Below, piece by piece: positions 1 through 8,732 of a stretch of DNA of 64,000 bases. Source of the stretch: Falsiroseomonas sp051433165 (lineage in GTDB: Bacteria; Pseudomonadota; Alphaproteobacteria; Acetobacterales; Acetobacteraceae). The notes under the pieces are model-generated. The model did no database searches, had not been told where the DNA came from, and saw only the letters and a list, made by a program, of their open reading frames with translations. Positions within the stretch are counted from its first letter, which is position 1, and the number at the start of each line of letters is the position of its first letter. The stretch is from positions 1-64,000 of the forward strand of contig NZ_JBHMFS010000008.1 of NCBI RefSeq assembly GCF_051433165.1, given 5' to 3'. Both the position numbers and the translations under genes were made by a program.

Positions 1-62
1 GGCGCTGCCCTCCCTGCACCTCCCCGCCAGGAGGCAGTGGCCTCCCGGTTCTCAGGACCTTT

Positions 63-135
63 GAGCAGGAGTGGTGAGGGGGCCGGAGCGACCGCTTGTT
101 CGGCGGCACCGCTGGCCCCCTCTCCACTCCTGCTC
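63..135 (+). repeat. Long inverted repeat (22-bp arms, 29-base loop)
   Basis: Positions 63-84 pair with 114-135 in 21 of 22 positions; the only mismatch is 75 against 123. The arms contain GAGCAGGAGTGG and CCACTCCTGCTC. No T-run follows, so a classical intrinsic terminator is unlikely. It could end an upstream transcript, form part of the rpmI leader, or be a relic of a small palindromic element. Confidence 0.7.
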
Positions 136-153
136 ATGATTCAAGGGTTCCAA

Positions 154-217
154 GGGTCCACTGACCCTCGGCAGGGGATCGGGCGCATGCGCCCGATGGG
201 GGACAGCGTCCCCCTGC
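154..217 (+). promoter_or_regulatory. Three tandem hairpins with a competing pairing
   Basis: GGGTC (154-158) pairs with GACCC (163-167). ATCGGGCGCATGCGCCCGAT (178-197) is a perfect palindrome. GGGGGAC (198-204) pairs with GTCCCCC (208-214). The last stem competes with a second pairing, GCAGGGG (171-177) with CCCCTGC (211-217), which would enclose the palindrome. Mutually exclusive helices upstream of a ribosomal protein operon are typical of attenuators or protein-binding leaders; the function here is inferred. Confidence 0.45.
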
Positions 218-402
218 AAGCACCAAGCGCCACCTCTCGCTTGCGCCCCCGCGCTCGCGCCGCTACAAGCCGCGCTCCGCGTGTCATGGCCTCTGGTTGG
301 GCATGCCTGGCCGCGGATACGTGTCCCTGCCGCATGGTGCGGTCTGACTCTCTGAGAGGGGGGTCGGGGTGAGGTGGGACCGGCCAGACCTTGGAGGTCC
401 AA

Positions 403-609
403 ATGCCCAAGATGAAGACCAAGTCGAGCGTGAAGAAGCGCTTCACTTTGACGGCGTCCGGCCGAGTGAAGGCAGGCGTCGCCAACAAGCGCCACATGCT
501 GACGGCGAAGACGAACAAGATGAAGCGGCAGAACCGTGGCACCGCCCTGCTCCCGAAGCAGGATAGCGACACGGTGAAGCAGTGGATGCCTTACGGTGCA
601 GGCCGGTAA
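403..609 (+). CDS. rpmI: 50S ribosomal protein L35
   Basis: This is a 68-residue basic protein beginning MPKMKTKSSVKKRF, the standard start of bacterial L35. It ends in the usual run around QWMPYG. The ATG at 403 is chosen because GGAGGT at 394-399 is a good ribosome binding site for it; the in-frame TTG at 391 would overlap that site. It is followed 15 bases later by rplT, the near-universal order. L35 is a component of the large ribosomal subunit. The start and identity are secure. Confidence 0.97.
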   Translation: MPKMKTKSSVKKRFTLTASGRVKAGVANKRHMLTAKTNKMKRQNRGTALLPKQDSDTVKQWMPYGAGR

Positions 610-624
610 GGGAGGATCTGAGAA

Positions 625-990
625 ATGGCACGTGTGAAGCGGGGCGTAACCAAGCACGCCCGTCACAAGAAGATCCTCAAGCTCGCCAAGGGCTATGTCG
701 GTCGGTCGTCTACCGCCTATCGTCCCGCGTTGGAGCGGGTCGAGAAGGCGCTGCAGTATGCCTATCGCGACCGTCGCAACAAGAAGCGTGATTTCCGCGG
801 GTTGTGGATCCAGCGCATCAATGCGGCGGTGCGTGAGCACGGCATCACCTATTCCCGCTTCATGGCGGGCATCAAGGCGGCGAACATCGAGATCGACCGC
901 AAGATGCTGGCGGCGCTCGCCTTCGACGACGCGGCAGGTTTTGCGGCCATCGTCGAGAAGGCGAAGGGTGCCCTCCCCGCGCAGGCCTGA
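625..990 (+). CDS. rplT: 50S ribosomal protein L20
   Basis: The 121-residue product starts MARVKRGVTKHARHKKILK and has the characteristic L20 features: a long basic N-terminal helix that threads into 23S rRNA, then a compact domain with SYSRFM-like and NRKMLAAL-like segments. GGGAGG lies about 10 bases upstream of the ATG. L20 is needed for early assembly of the large subunit, and in other bacteria it represses its own operon through the leader RNA. It is co-transcribed with rpmI. A terminator-like hairpin separates it from pheS. Confidence 0.97.
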   Translation: MARVKRGVTKHARHKKILKLAKGYVGRSSTAYRPALERVEKALQYAYRDRRNKKRDFRGLWIQRINAAVREHGITYSRFMAGIKAANIEIDRKMLAALAFDDAAGFAAIVEKAKGALPAQA

Positions 991-1022
991 ACCTTTCGGG
1001 TTCGGACTTCAGACCAAACAGG

Positions 1023-1050
1023 AGGGCCGTCCCGCAGGGGGCGGCCTTTT
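1023..1050 (+). terminator. Intrinsic terminator or attenuator between rplT and pheS
   Basis: GGCCGTCCC and GGGGGCGGCC form a GC-rich stem around a short loop, followed directly by TTTT at 1047-1050. It sits 33 bases after the rplT stop and 19 bases before pheS. It should at least partly separate ribosomal protein expression from phenylalanyl-tRNA synthetase expression. No Phe-rich leader peptide was seen. Confidence 0.6.
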
Positions 1051-1068
1051 CCGTATCCGGATGCTGGC

Positions 1069-2157
1069 ATGATGACGGATGACCTTGCGGTGTTGCGTGC
1101 GGAAGCGGAGGCGGCGCTGGCCGGCGCCGCGGATCTGCGGGCGTTGGATGCGGTGCGGGTGGCGGTGCTCGGCAAGGCCGGCAGCCTGAGCGGGCTGCTC
1201 AAGGGGCTGGGCGCGGTGCCGGCGGAGGCGCGCAAGGAACGTGGTGCGGCGCTGAATCGCCTGAAGGCCGAGGTCGAGGCTCTGCTGGAAACCCGCAAGG
1301 CGGCGCTGGAGGCGGAGGCGCTGACGGCGCGGCTGAAGGCGGAGCGGCTGGATGTGTCCCTGCCGCCGCGGCCCTTCGCGCCGGGCACGGCAGCCGATGG
1401 CGGCATCCACCCGATCAGCCGGACGATCGAGGAGCTGACGGCGATCTTCGGCACCATGGGCTTCCGGGTGGTGGACGGGCCGGATATCGAGGGTGACTGG
1501 TACAATTTCGGCGCGCTGAACATCCCGGACCATCACCCGGCGCGGCAGGACCACGACACCTTCTACATGCCGGGCACGGATGCGGCGGGGCAGCGCCTGG
1601 TGCTGCGGACGCAGACCTCGCCCTTGCAGATCCGCACCATGCTGGGCGAGGCGCCGCCGATCCGCATCATCGCGCCGGGCCGCACCTATCGCGCCGACCA
1701 TGATGCGACGCACAGCCCGATGTTCCACCAAGTGGAGGGGCTGGTGATCGATCGCGGCATCACGCTCGGTCATCTGAAGGGCTGCCTGACGGATTTTCTC
1801 CGCGCCTTCTTCGGGATTTCGGACCTGCCAGTGCGGTTCCGGTCGTCCTACTTCCCGTTCACTGAGCCTTCCATGGAAGTGGATATCGGCTGGAACAAGA
1901 AGACCGGCGAACTCGGCGGCGGCGGGGATTGGCTAGAGATTTTGGGCTCAGGGATGGTGCATCCGAAGGTGCTGGCCAACTGCGGGCTGGACCCGCGCGA
2001 ATGGCAGGGTTTCGCCTTCGGCATGGGGATCGAGCGCATCACCATGCTGAAGCATGGCATGCCGGACCTGCGCCCCTTCTACGAAAGCGACCTGCGCTGG
2101 CTGCGCCATTGGGCCGCCGACCCGCTGGCGCCAGCCAGCCTGCATGAGGGGATCTGA
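1069..2157 (+). CDS. pheS: Phenylalanine--tRNA ligase alpha subunit
   Basis: The 362-residue product has the usual layout: an N-terminal coiled-coil (about 1-90) that contacts tRNA, then a class II synthetase core. Visible core features are HPISRTIEEL, the segment HDTFYM, motif 2 around TSPLQIRTM and FHQVEGLVID, and motif 3 around GFAFGMGIERITML near the C-terminus. It charges tRNA-Phe as an alpha2-beta2 tetramer with PheT. ATG codons at 1069 and 1072 are both possible. The pheT start follows the stop by only 3 bases, indicating translational coupling. Confidence 0.97.
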   Translation: MMTDDLAVLRAEAEAALAGAADLRALDAVRVAVLGKAGSLSGLLKGLGAVPAEARKERGAALNRLKAEVEALLETRKAALEAEALTARLKAERLDVSLPPRPFAPGTAADGGIHPISRTIEELTAIFGTMGFRVVDGPDIEGDWYNFGALNIPDHHPARQDHDTFYMPGTDAAGQRLVLRTQTSPLQIRTMLGEAPPIRIIAPGRTYRADHDATHSPMFHQVEGLVIDRGITLGHLKGCLTDFLRAFFGISDLPVRFRSSYFPFTEPSMEVDIGWNKKTGELGGGGDWLEILGSGMVHPKVLANCGLDPREWQGFAFGMGIERITMLKHGMPDLRPFYESDLRWLRHWAADPLAPASLHEGI

Positions 2158-2160
2158 GCC

Positions 2161-4635
2161 ATGAAATTCCCCATGAGCTGGCTGCGCGAGCATCTGGAGA
2201 CGGATGCGACGCTGGAGACGATCACCACGACGCTGTCCGCCATCGGCATCGAGGTCGAGGGCATCGAGGACAAGGCCGCGGCGCTCGGCGCCTTCCGCAT
2301 CGCGCGGGTGATCGAGGCGGTGCAGCACCCGAATGCGGACCGGCTGCGGCAGTTGCGCGTGGATGTGGGCGACGGGCGCGAGCTGTCCGTGGTCTGCGGC
2401 GCGCCGAATGCGCGGACGGGCATGAAGGGCGTGCTGGCGGTGCCGGGTGACTTCATCCCGGGCACCGGCATCACGCTGAAGTTGGGTGAAATCCGTGGCG
2501 TGAAATCCGAGGCGATGATGCTGTCGTCGCGCGAGATGGGGCTCGGCGACGACCATTCGGGCATCGTGGACCTGCCGGATGATGCGCCGCTCGGCGAGAG
2601 TTATGTGAAGTGGGCGGGCCTCGATGATCCGGTGATCGAGATCAAGGTCACGCCGAACCGGGGCGATGCGCTCTCGGTGCGGGGCATTGCGCGGGACTTG
2701 GCGGCGGCGGGGCTGGGCACGCTGAAAGCCTGGGATGTGGCGCCGGTCGCGGCCGCTTATCCCGCGCCGTTGCGGTGGCGCATCGCCGATCCGCGTGCCT
2801 GCCTCTGGGTGCTGGGCCGCGCGGTGCGGGGCGTGAAGAATGGGCCCTCGCCGCAGTGGCTGCAGGACCGGCTGGTGGCGATCGGGCTGCGACCGATCAG
2901 CGCGCTGGTCGATATCACCAACTACTTCACCTTCGCGGTCGGCCGCCCGCTGCATGTTTTCGATGTGGCGAAGGTTGCGGGCACCGAGCTGACCATGCGC
3001 ATGGCGCAGCCGGGCGAGGAATTGCTGGCGCTGAACGGCAAGACCTACACGCTGACCAATGAGGACGGCGTCATCGCCGATGCCAATGGCGCGGAAGCGC
3101 TGGGCGGCGTTATCGGCGGCGAGCATTCCGGCTGCGACGAGGGCACCACCGAGTGCTTCATCGAATGCGCGCTGTTCGACCCGGTGCGCATCGCGCTGTC
3201 CGGCCGCCGGCATGATGTGCGGACCGATGCGCGGTCCCGCTTCGAGCGTGGCATCGACCCGGCGCTGCTGCCCAAGGCGCTGGAGGCCGCGACGCGGATG
3301 ATCCAGGAATTGTGCGGCGGCGAGGCCTCCGAGATCTCCGAGGCGGGCGCGGAGCCTGCGTGGCAGCGGGACGCAACGCTGCGCTTCGCCCGCGTGCGGG
3401 ACCTCGGCGGGCTGGAGCTGGATGAGGCCGAGGTTGTCGGCCGGCTCGAACGGCTCGGCTTCACCGTGGCGCAGCGGGATGCGGCGCGCGTGACGGTGGC
3501 CGTGCCGTCCTGGCGCAACGACATCGCCGGCCATGGCGCACTGGCGCAGGACCCTTCCCTGCCCGCCGACCGCGCCCGCATCGCCGCCGAGGGCTGCGCC
3601 GAAATCGAGCCGGAATGCGATTTGGTTGAGGAGGTGCTGCGCCTCGGCGGGCTGGATGCGGTGCCGGCGGTGTCACTGCCCGTGACCTCCGCGGTGCCGC
3701 GCCCGACGCTGTCGCCGAAGCAGGTGCGCGCGGCGCTGGCGCGGCGGGTGCTGGCGGCGCGCGGGATGCAGGATTGCGTGACCTACGGCTTCCTGGACCG
3801 CGCCTCGGCGGCACTGTTCGGTGACACGCCGGATGGGCTGCATTTGGAGAACCCGATCGCCAGCGACCTGGACCAGATGCGGCCGACGCCGGTCGCGTCG
3901 CTCGCCATGGCGGCGGCCCGCAATGCGGCGCGCGGGTTTGGCGATGTGGCACTCGGGGAAATCGGCGGCGCTTATCGCGACCCGTCGGCGGGGGCGAGCC
4001 AGTTGGCGGTGGCCGCCGGCGTGCGCGCCGGGCAGACGGCCGCCAATTGGGCCGCGCCGGCACGGCCGGTGGATGCACTGGATGCGAAGGGGGATGCGCT
4101 GGCGGTGCTGGGCGCGCTTGGCGTGCCGATGACAGCGGTGATGCTGACCACGGATGCGCCGGGCTTCTACCACCCGGGCCGGTCCGGCGTGCTGCGCCAG
4201 GGGCCGAAGACGGTGCTGGCCACTTTCGGCGAGTTGCATCCGCAAGTGGTAAAGGCGCTTGGCCTGGCCGGGCCGCTGGTGGGTTTCGAGGTGTTTTTGG
4301 ACGCGATCGCGGAGCCGAAGCGCCGCAAGAAGGGCTTGCCCGACCTGCCCACCTTCCAGCCACTGAAGCGCGATTTTGCGTTCGTGGTCGATGCCACTGT
4401 GCCGGCGGAGCAGGTGCTGCGTGCCGCCCGTGGCGCGGACAAGACGCTGGTGACCGAGGTGGTGCTGTTCGACCGCTACGTCGGCGAGCGGATGCAGGAG
4501 GGCAAGATCAGCCTGGCCATCCAGGCTACCATGCAGCCGAGGGAGCGTACCCTGACCGATGCGGAGATCGAGGGCGTGACTGCCAGGATCGTCGCCGCGG
4601 TGGCGAAGGCGACCGGCGCGGTGCTACGAGGGTAG
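2161..4635 (+). CDS. pheT: Phenylalanine--tRNA ligase beta subunit
   Basis: The 824-residue product is of normal length for PheT. Domains in order are an N-terminal MKFPMSWLREHL segment, an EMAPII-like tRNA-binding domain (about 39-150, with HPNADRL and VVCGAPN), the B3/4 editing domain (about 210-380), the B5 domain, the class II-like core and a C-terminal ferredoxin-fold anticodon-binding domain (about 730-823, with QPLKRDFAFVVD). The segment near 455-485 (ALAQDPSLPADRARIAAEG) looks like a lineage-specific insertion before the EECDLVEEVLRL stretch. Confidence 0.97.
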   Translation: MKFPMSWLREHLETDATLETITTTLSAIGIEVEGIEDKAAALGAFRIARVIEAVQHPNADRLRQLRVDVGDGRELSVVCGAPNARTGMKGVLAVPGDFIPGTGITLKLGEIRGVKSEAMMLSSREMGLGDDHSGIVDLPDDAPLGESYVKWAGLDDPVIEIKVTPNRGDALSVRGIARDLAAAGLGTLKAWDVAPVAAAYPAPLRWRIADPRACLWVLGRAVRGVKNGPSPQWLQDRLVAIGLRPISALVDITNYFTFAVGRPLHVFDVAKVAGTELTMRMAQPGEELLALNGKTYTLTNEDGVIADANGAEALGGVIGGEHSGCDEGTTECFIECALFDPVRIALSGRRHDVRTDARSRFERGIDPALLPKALEAATRMIQELCGGEASEISEAGAEPAWQRDATLRFARVRDLGGLELDEAEVVGRLERLGFTVAQRDAARVTVAVPSWRNDIAGHGALAQDPSLPADRARIAAEGCAEIEPECDLVEEVLRLGGLDAVPAVSLPVTSAVPRPTLSPKQVRAALARRVLAARGMQDCVTYGFLDRASAALFGDTPDGLHLENPIASDLDQMRPTPVASLAMAAARNAARGFGDVALGEIGGAYRDPSAGASQLAVAAGVRAGQTAANWAAPARPVDALDAKGDALAVLGALGVPMTAVMLTTDAPGFYHPGRSGVLRQGPKTVLATFGELHPQVVKALGLAGPLVGFEVFLDAIAEPKRRKKGLPDLPTFQPLKRDFAFVVDATVPAEQVLRAARGADKTLVTEVVLFDRYVGERMQEGKISLAIQATMQPRERTLTDAEIEGVTARIVAAVAKATGAVLRG

Positions 4636-4665
4636 GCTGTTCCAAGGGGGCGGCAGGAGGCTGCG

Positions 4666-4950
4666 ATGGGCCGGGTCGTGACGGTGCAGGTGGATGCGGA
4701 GGGCCGGCTGGTGCTGCCGGAGGAAGTCCGCATCTCGCTTGGCGTGCAGGGCGGTGGCGAGGTGTTGGTGGAGGCCCGCGATGGCCGCCTGCACATCCGC
4801 CCCCGCGATGCCGCGATCCGCGAGGCCCAGGCCATGGTGGCCGCGATGGTCCCTTCCGGCCTGAGCCTGGCGGAGGAGTTGATCGCCGAGCGCCGGGCCG
4901 ACGCCGCGCGCGAACTGGCGGAGGGGGCCGGGCCGCGGCCGCATGGCTGA
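4666..4950 (+). CDS. AbrB/VapB-type antitoxin
   Basis: The 94-residue product opens with a swapped-hairpin AbrB fold: VVTVQVDAEGRLVLPEEVR followed by GGEVLVEARDGRLHIRPRD. A helical tail (about 55-94) should wrap around the toxin. Its 3' end overlaps the next frame, a PIN-domain protein, by 8 bases, the usual antitoxin-toxin layout. AGGAGG lies 8 bases upstream of the ATG. Such antitoxins bind their own promoter; the pair starts only 30 bases after pheT, so it may also be read from that transcript. The family call is firm, the exact subfamily less so. Confidence 0.85.
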   Translation: MGRVVTVQVDAEGRLVLPEEVRISLGVQGGGEVLVEARDGRLHIRPRDAAIREAQAMVAAMVPSGLSLAEELIAERRADAARELAEGAGPRPHG

Positions 4951-5317
4951 GGCCGCCCTGCTCGACGCCTCCGCCGTCCTCGCCTTGCTGCAAGCGGAAC
5001 CGGGTGCCGATTTCGTCGCGGAGGCGATCGAGACGGCGCTGATTTCGGCGGTAACCCGCTCGGAGATCCTCGGGCGGCTGGCGCGCTTCGGGGGCGACGG
5101 GACGCCGGCGCTGGATCGGCTATCGCTGCCAGTTCTGCCCTTCACGGCGGCCGAGGCGGACGCCGCCGCCCGCCTGCTTGCCGCCCATCGCGGCGTGCTG
5201 TCGCTTGGTGACTGCGCCTGCCTCGCCACCGCCGCGCGGCAGGCGCTGCCCGTGCTCACGGCCGATCGGGTCTGGGGGACGCTCGGTCTGGCGGTGGAGG
5301 TCCGGCTGATCCGCTGA
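4943..5317 (+). CDS. PIN-domain ribonuclease toxin (VapC family)
   Basis: The 124-residue product has the four acidic PIN residues in order: D8 in LLDASA, E41 in TRSEIL, D90 in LSLGDCACL and D108 in LTADRVW. VapC proteins cleave tRNA or rRNA with a magnesium-dependent active site and are silenced by the cognate VapB. The start overlaps the antitoxin gene by 8 bases. The stop TGA (5315-5317) directly abuts the stop of the convergent ridA gene. All catalytic acids are present, so it looks active. Confidence 0.88.
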   Translation: MAEAALLDASAVLALLQAEPGADFVAEAIETALISAVTRSEILGRLARFGGDGTPALDRLSLPVLPFTAAEADAAARLLAAHRGVLSLGDCACLATAARQALPVLTADRVWGTLGLAVEVRLIR

Positions 5318-5704
5318 TCAGTCGCGGCCGAGATAGGCCGTGGCGTCGATCTCCACCAGGCAATCGACGGAGCCCAAGCCGCTGACGATGCAGGAGACGC
5401 GGTGCGGCGGGTTCTCGACGAAATTGGCGAAGTAGACCTCGTTCATCGGCTCCCAATTCGCACGGTCCGTCACGTAGACGGTGCATTTCACCACGTCGTC
5501 CATGGTGCCGCCGGCTTCCTCAACCAGGGCGTGGATATTGTCCAGCGTCTGCTGGGTCTGGGCGCGGACATCGCCGACCACGAACTTGCCCTCCGCATCT
5601 CGCCCCGTGGAGCAGACGAACAGGAAGCCGCCGGCCAGCGTTGCCTGGGCGAAGGGGCGGCTGGATTTGAACACCTTGGGGGATGCGATAGCGCGCTTGG
5701 GCAT
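5318..5704 (-). CDS. RidA-family enamine/imine deaminase
   Basis: The product is 128 residues, the usual RidA length, with the family segments GGFLFVCSTGRD, QTLDNIHALVEEAGG, VVKCTVYVTD and a C-terminal VEIDATAYLG. RidA proteins hydrolyse reactive enamine/imine intermediates from pyridoxal-phosphate enzymes; other subgroups act in catabolic pathways. AAGGAG lies 10 bases upstream of the ATG at 5704, which is preferred over longer in-frame extensions. The catalytic Arg usual near the C-terminal third in archetypal RidA is not obvious here (HRVSCIVSGL occupies the region), so it may belong to another subgroup. Confidence 0.85.
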   Translation of the reverse strand: MPKRAIASPKVFKSSRPFAQATLAGGFLFVCSTGRDAEGKFVVGDVRAQTQQTLDNIHALVEEAGGTMDDVVKCTVYVTDRANWEPMNEVYFANFVENPPHRVSCIVSGLGSVDCLVEIDATAYLGRD

Positions 5705-5786
5705 GGCCTTGGGCTCCTTTGGGATGATCCGACGGGTTTGATATTTGCTCTTTCGCCGTCGCGATGGACACGGCACCCTTTTCTGC

Positions 5787-6779
5787 ATGATCGACCGCCG
5801 CACCCTGCTTGCCGCCGCAGCCACCTCGCCCCTGGCCAGCCCGGCCCTCGCCCAAATCTCGGCGACCCGGTTTCTGCGCCTGATCGTGCCGAACCCGCCG
5901 GGCGGGCAGTCGGATACCATCGCCAGGCTGTATGGGGAGGCGATCCAGGCCACGTCCGGTCAGGCCGTGGTCATCGAGAACCGCACCGGCGCCAACGGGC
6001 TGATCGCCATGGACACGGTGGCCAAGGCGGCACCGGATGGGCTGACGACCGGGCTGTTCAGCATCACCCTTTTCACCTCCCTGCCCGCCATGATGGCGCG
6101 GATGCCACTGGATGTGGACCGGGATGTGACGCCGATCACAAGCGTCGTCACCTCCACCACGTTGTGCTGCGTGCGGGCGGATCGGGCGGCGGCGCGGGGC
6201 TGGACGGATTTCGGCGCGATGCTGGACTGGGCGAAGCGGCCGGGGAATGAACTGACGAATGGCGCGGCCAGCAGCGGCGGCGCTTCGCACCTGCTGACCG
6301 CGACCATCGCCCGGCGCAGCGGCGCGGCCATCATCGTGGTGCCGTATCGGGGCGGTTCGCCGGCGCTGAATGATCTGCTGGCGGGCAATATCGACATGGC
6401 CTTTGACTTCATGCCGGCCCTGCTGCCGCATGTCGCGGCCGGCACGCTGAAGGCGATGGCCGTGGGGTCCCGCGCCCGAGTGCCATTCCTGCCGGAGGTA
6501 CCAGGTTTGGGCGAATTCGCCCGCCACGGCATCGGCGAGATCAACCTGCAAAGCTGGAACATCCTGGCGGGCCCCGCCAACCTGCCGCCGGAACTCCAGG
6601 AACGGACGGTGGAATTGCTGCGCCGCGCCGCCGACCATCCGGGGCTGGAGGACAGGCTGCGGGCGAATGGCCTGCTGCCGCTGCCGCCGACGGACCCGGC
6701 CGCCACCCGCGCCCGCATCCTGGCCGACCGGCCGCGGTGGCAGGAGATGGTGGAGATCAGCGGCGCGCGGATCGAATAG
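5787..6779 (+). CDS. Bug/TctC-type periplasmic receptor
   Basis: The 330-residue product has an N-terminal export signal (MIDRRTLLAAAATSPLASPALA). It then shows the Bug-family first-strand pattern LRLIVPNPPGGQSDTIARL, VVIENRTGANG and, later, VPYRGGSPALNDLLAGNIDMAFD. Bug receptors bind carboxylated solutes in the periplasm; many are orphans without a cognate TctAB permease, as here. It diverges from ridA over an 82-base gap. The ATG at 5787 is chosen because it opens the signal peptide. The ligand is unknown. Confidence 0.88.
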   Translation: MIDRRTLLAAAATSPLASPALAQISATRFLRLIVPNPPGGQSDTIARLYGEAIQATSGQAVVIENRTGANGLIAMDTVAKAAPDGLTTGLFSITLFTSLPAMMARMPLDVDRDVTPITSVVTSTTLCCVRADRAAARGWTDFGAMLDWAKRPGNELTNGAASSGGASHLLTATIARRSGAAIIVVPYRGGSPALNDLLAGNIDMAFDFMPALLPHVAAGTLKAMAVGSRARVPFLPEVPGLGEFARHGIGEINLQSWNILAGPANLPPELQERTVELLRRAADHPGLEDRLRANGLLPLPPTDPAATRARILADRPRWQEMVEISGARIE

Positions 6780-6886
6780 CCAGGGCGCGCGCCGCACCCG
6801 GAAAAGTTTGGACTTATCCCGGTTCTGCCCTATCTCCCGGGTAACGCAGGCGGGCCTTTCCCGCCATGGCCGGCGCCCGGAACCAG

Positions 6887-8692
6887 ATGACCGACACACC
6901 CCTCTCCCGCATCCGCAACTTCTCGATCATCGCCCATATCGACCATGGGAAGTCCACGCTCGCCGACCGGCTGATCCAGACCACCGGCACCGTGGCGCTA
7001 CGCGAGATGAAGGAACAGCTCCTCGACAATATGGAGCTGGAGCGGGAGCGCGGCATCACCATCAAGGCGCAGACCGTCCGCCTGCAATACAAGGCGAATG
7101 ACGGCGAGACCTACATCCTCAATTTGATGGACACGCCCGGCCATGTGGACTTCGCCTATGAGGTGAGCCGTTCGCTCGCCGCCTGCGAAGGCTCGCTGCT
7201 GGTGGTCGATGCCTCCCAGGGTGTCGAGGCGCAGACATTGGCCAATGTGTACCAGGCGCTGGACGCGAACCACGAGATCGTCCCGGTCCTCAACAAGATC
7301 GACCTGCCGGCGGCGGAGCCGGAGCGGGTGAAGCAGCAGATCGAGGATGTCATTGGCCTCGATGCCTCGGATGCCGTGATGATCAGTGCCAAGACCAGCC
7401 TGAACATCGAGGGCGTGCTGGAGGCCATCGTCACCCGCCTGCCGCCGCCGACCGGCGATGCCGACAAGACCCTGACAGCCCTGCTGGTCGATAGCTGGTA
7501 CGACGCCTATCTCGGCGTGGTGGTGCTGGTGCGCGTGCGCGATGGCCGCCTGCGGAAGGGCATGAAGATCCGCATGATGTCGAACGGCACCGCCCATACG
7601 GTGGAGCAGGTCGGCGTCTTCACGCCCAAGATGGTGGCGGTGGACAGCCTCGGCCCGGGCGAGATGGGCTATGTCACCGCGGCGATCAAAACCGTGGCGG
7701 ATACCAATGTCGGCGACACGCTGACCGATGACCGCAACCCGGCCACCGAAGCCCTGCCCGGCTTCAAGCCCTCCATCCCCGTGGTCTGGTGCGGGCTGTA
7801 TCCGGTGGATGCGGATGATTTCGAGAAGCTGCGCGAATCCGTGGGCAAGCTGCGGCTGAACGACAGCAGCTTTCATTACGAGATGGAAAATAGCGCGGCG
7901 CTGGGCCTCGGCTACCGCTGCGGTTTTCTCGGCCTGTTGCACCTGGAAATCGTGCAGGAACGCCTGTCGCGCGAGTTCGACCTGGACCTGATCGCGACGG
8001 CGCCTTCCGTCGTCTACAAGATCACGAAGACGAATGGCGAGGAATCCGAGCTGCACAACCCAGCCGACATGCCGGACCCGAGCGTGATCGAGGAAATCAG
8101 CGAGCCCTGGATCAAGGCCACCATCATGGTGCCGGAGGAGTATCTCGGCTCCGTCCTCACGCTGTGCAACGAACGCCGTGGCGAACAGGTGGAGCTGACC
8201 TATGTCGGCACGCGCCCGATGGCCGTCTATCGCCTGCCGCTGAACGAGGTGGTGTTCGACTTCTACGACCGGCTGAAATCGGTCTCCCGCGGCTATGCCA
8301 GCTTCGACTACACGGTGGATGGCTACCAGCCGGGCGACCTGGTGAAGATCTCCATCCTGGTGAATGCGGAGCCGGTGGATGCGCTGTCCTTCATGGCGCA
8401 CCGCACCCAGGCGGACCGCCGCGGCCGGCAGATCTGCGAGAAGCTGAAGGAGCTGATCCCACGCCAGCTCTTCAAGATCCCGATCCAGGCCGCGATCGGT
8501 GGCCGCGTGATCGCGCGTGAGACGATCAGCGCCATGTCGAAGGACGTGACCGCAAAATGTTATGGCGGCGACATCAGCCGCAAGCGCAAGCTGCTGGACA
8601 AGCAGAAGGAAGGCAAGAAGCGGATGCGGCAGTTCGGCAAGGTCGAAATCCCGCAAAGCGCCTTCATCGCCGCCCTGAAGATGGATGCCTGA
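6887..8692 (+). CDS. lepA: Elongation factor 4 (LepA), back-translocating GTPase
   Basis: The 601-residue product shows the GTPase motifs: AHIDHGKST (G1), RGITIKAQ (G2), DTPGH (G3), NKID (G4) and SAKT (G5). The LepA-specific C-terminal domain ends around KRKLLDKQKEGKKRMRQFG. LepA binds the ribosome and assists translation under stress and in assembly. An ATG at 6866 would add 7 residues but sits directly against a GGCGGG/CCCGCC hairpin (6849-6865) with no room for a ribosome binding site; the start at 6887 gives the family length. Confidence 0.95.
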   Translation: MTDTPLSRIRNFSIIAHIDHGKSTLADRLIQTTGTVALREMKEQLLDNMELERERGITIKAQTVRLQYKANDGETYILNLMDTPGHVDFAYEVSRSLAACEGSLLVVDASQGVEAQTLANVYQALDANHEIVPVLNKIDLPAAEPERVKQQIEDVIGLDASDAVMISAKTSLNIEGVLEAIVTRLPPPTGDADKTLTALLVDSWYDAYLGVVVLVRVRDGRLRKGMKIRMMSNGTAHTVEQVGVFTPKMVAVDSLGPGEMGYVTAAIKTVADTNVGDTLTDDRNPATEALPGFKPSIPVVWCGLYPVDADDFEKLRESVGKLRLNDSSFHYEMENSAALGLGYRCGFLGLLHLEIVQERLSREFDLDLIATAPSVVYKITKTNGEESELHNPADMPDPSVIEEISEPWIKATIMVPEEYLGSVLTLCNERRGEQVELTYVGTRPMAVYRLPLNEVVFDFYDRLKSVSRGYASFDYTVDGYQPGDLVKISILVNAEPVDALSFMAHRTQADRRGRQICEKLKELIPRQLFKIPIQAAIGGRVIARETISAMSKDVTAKCYGGDISRKRKLLDKQKEGKKRMRQFGKVEIPQSAFIAALKMDA

Positions 8693-8732
8693 ACCCCCAA
8701 TCGACCTGCCCGCCCGAGGGAACGAAACCAAG

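Larger units (their letters stand above)
1..402 (+). other. Structured non-coding leader upstream of rpmI
   Basis: About 400 bases hold no convincing gene. The open frames here give Ser/Arg/Pro-rich products that look like GC-driven noise. What is present is dense secondary structure: a 22-bp near-perfect stem at 63-135, then three consecutive hairpins at 154-214. In many bacteria infC lies just upstream of rpmI and ribosomal protein L20 represses the operon through leader RNA. The infC gene is not visible here and may end before the window. Treating this as an autoregulatory leader is an inference. Confidence 0.5.

Noticed and set aside
37..372. Possible small gene before rpmI
   Set aside because: The product is Ser/Arg/Pro-rich noise and lies across strong inverted repeats, which fits a leader RNA better.
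391..402. TTG at 391 as the rpmI start
   Set aside because: It would overlap the ribosome binding site GGAGGT that serves the ATG at 403, and the extra residues are not part of L35.
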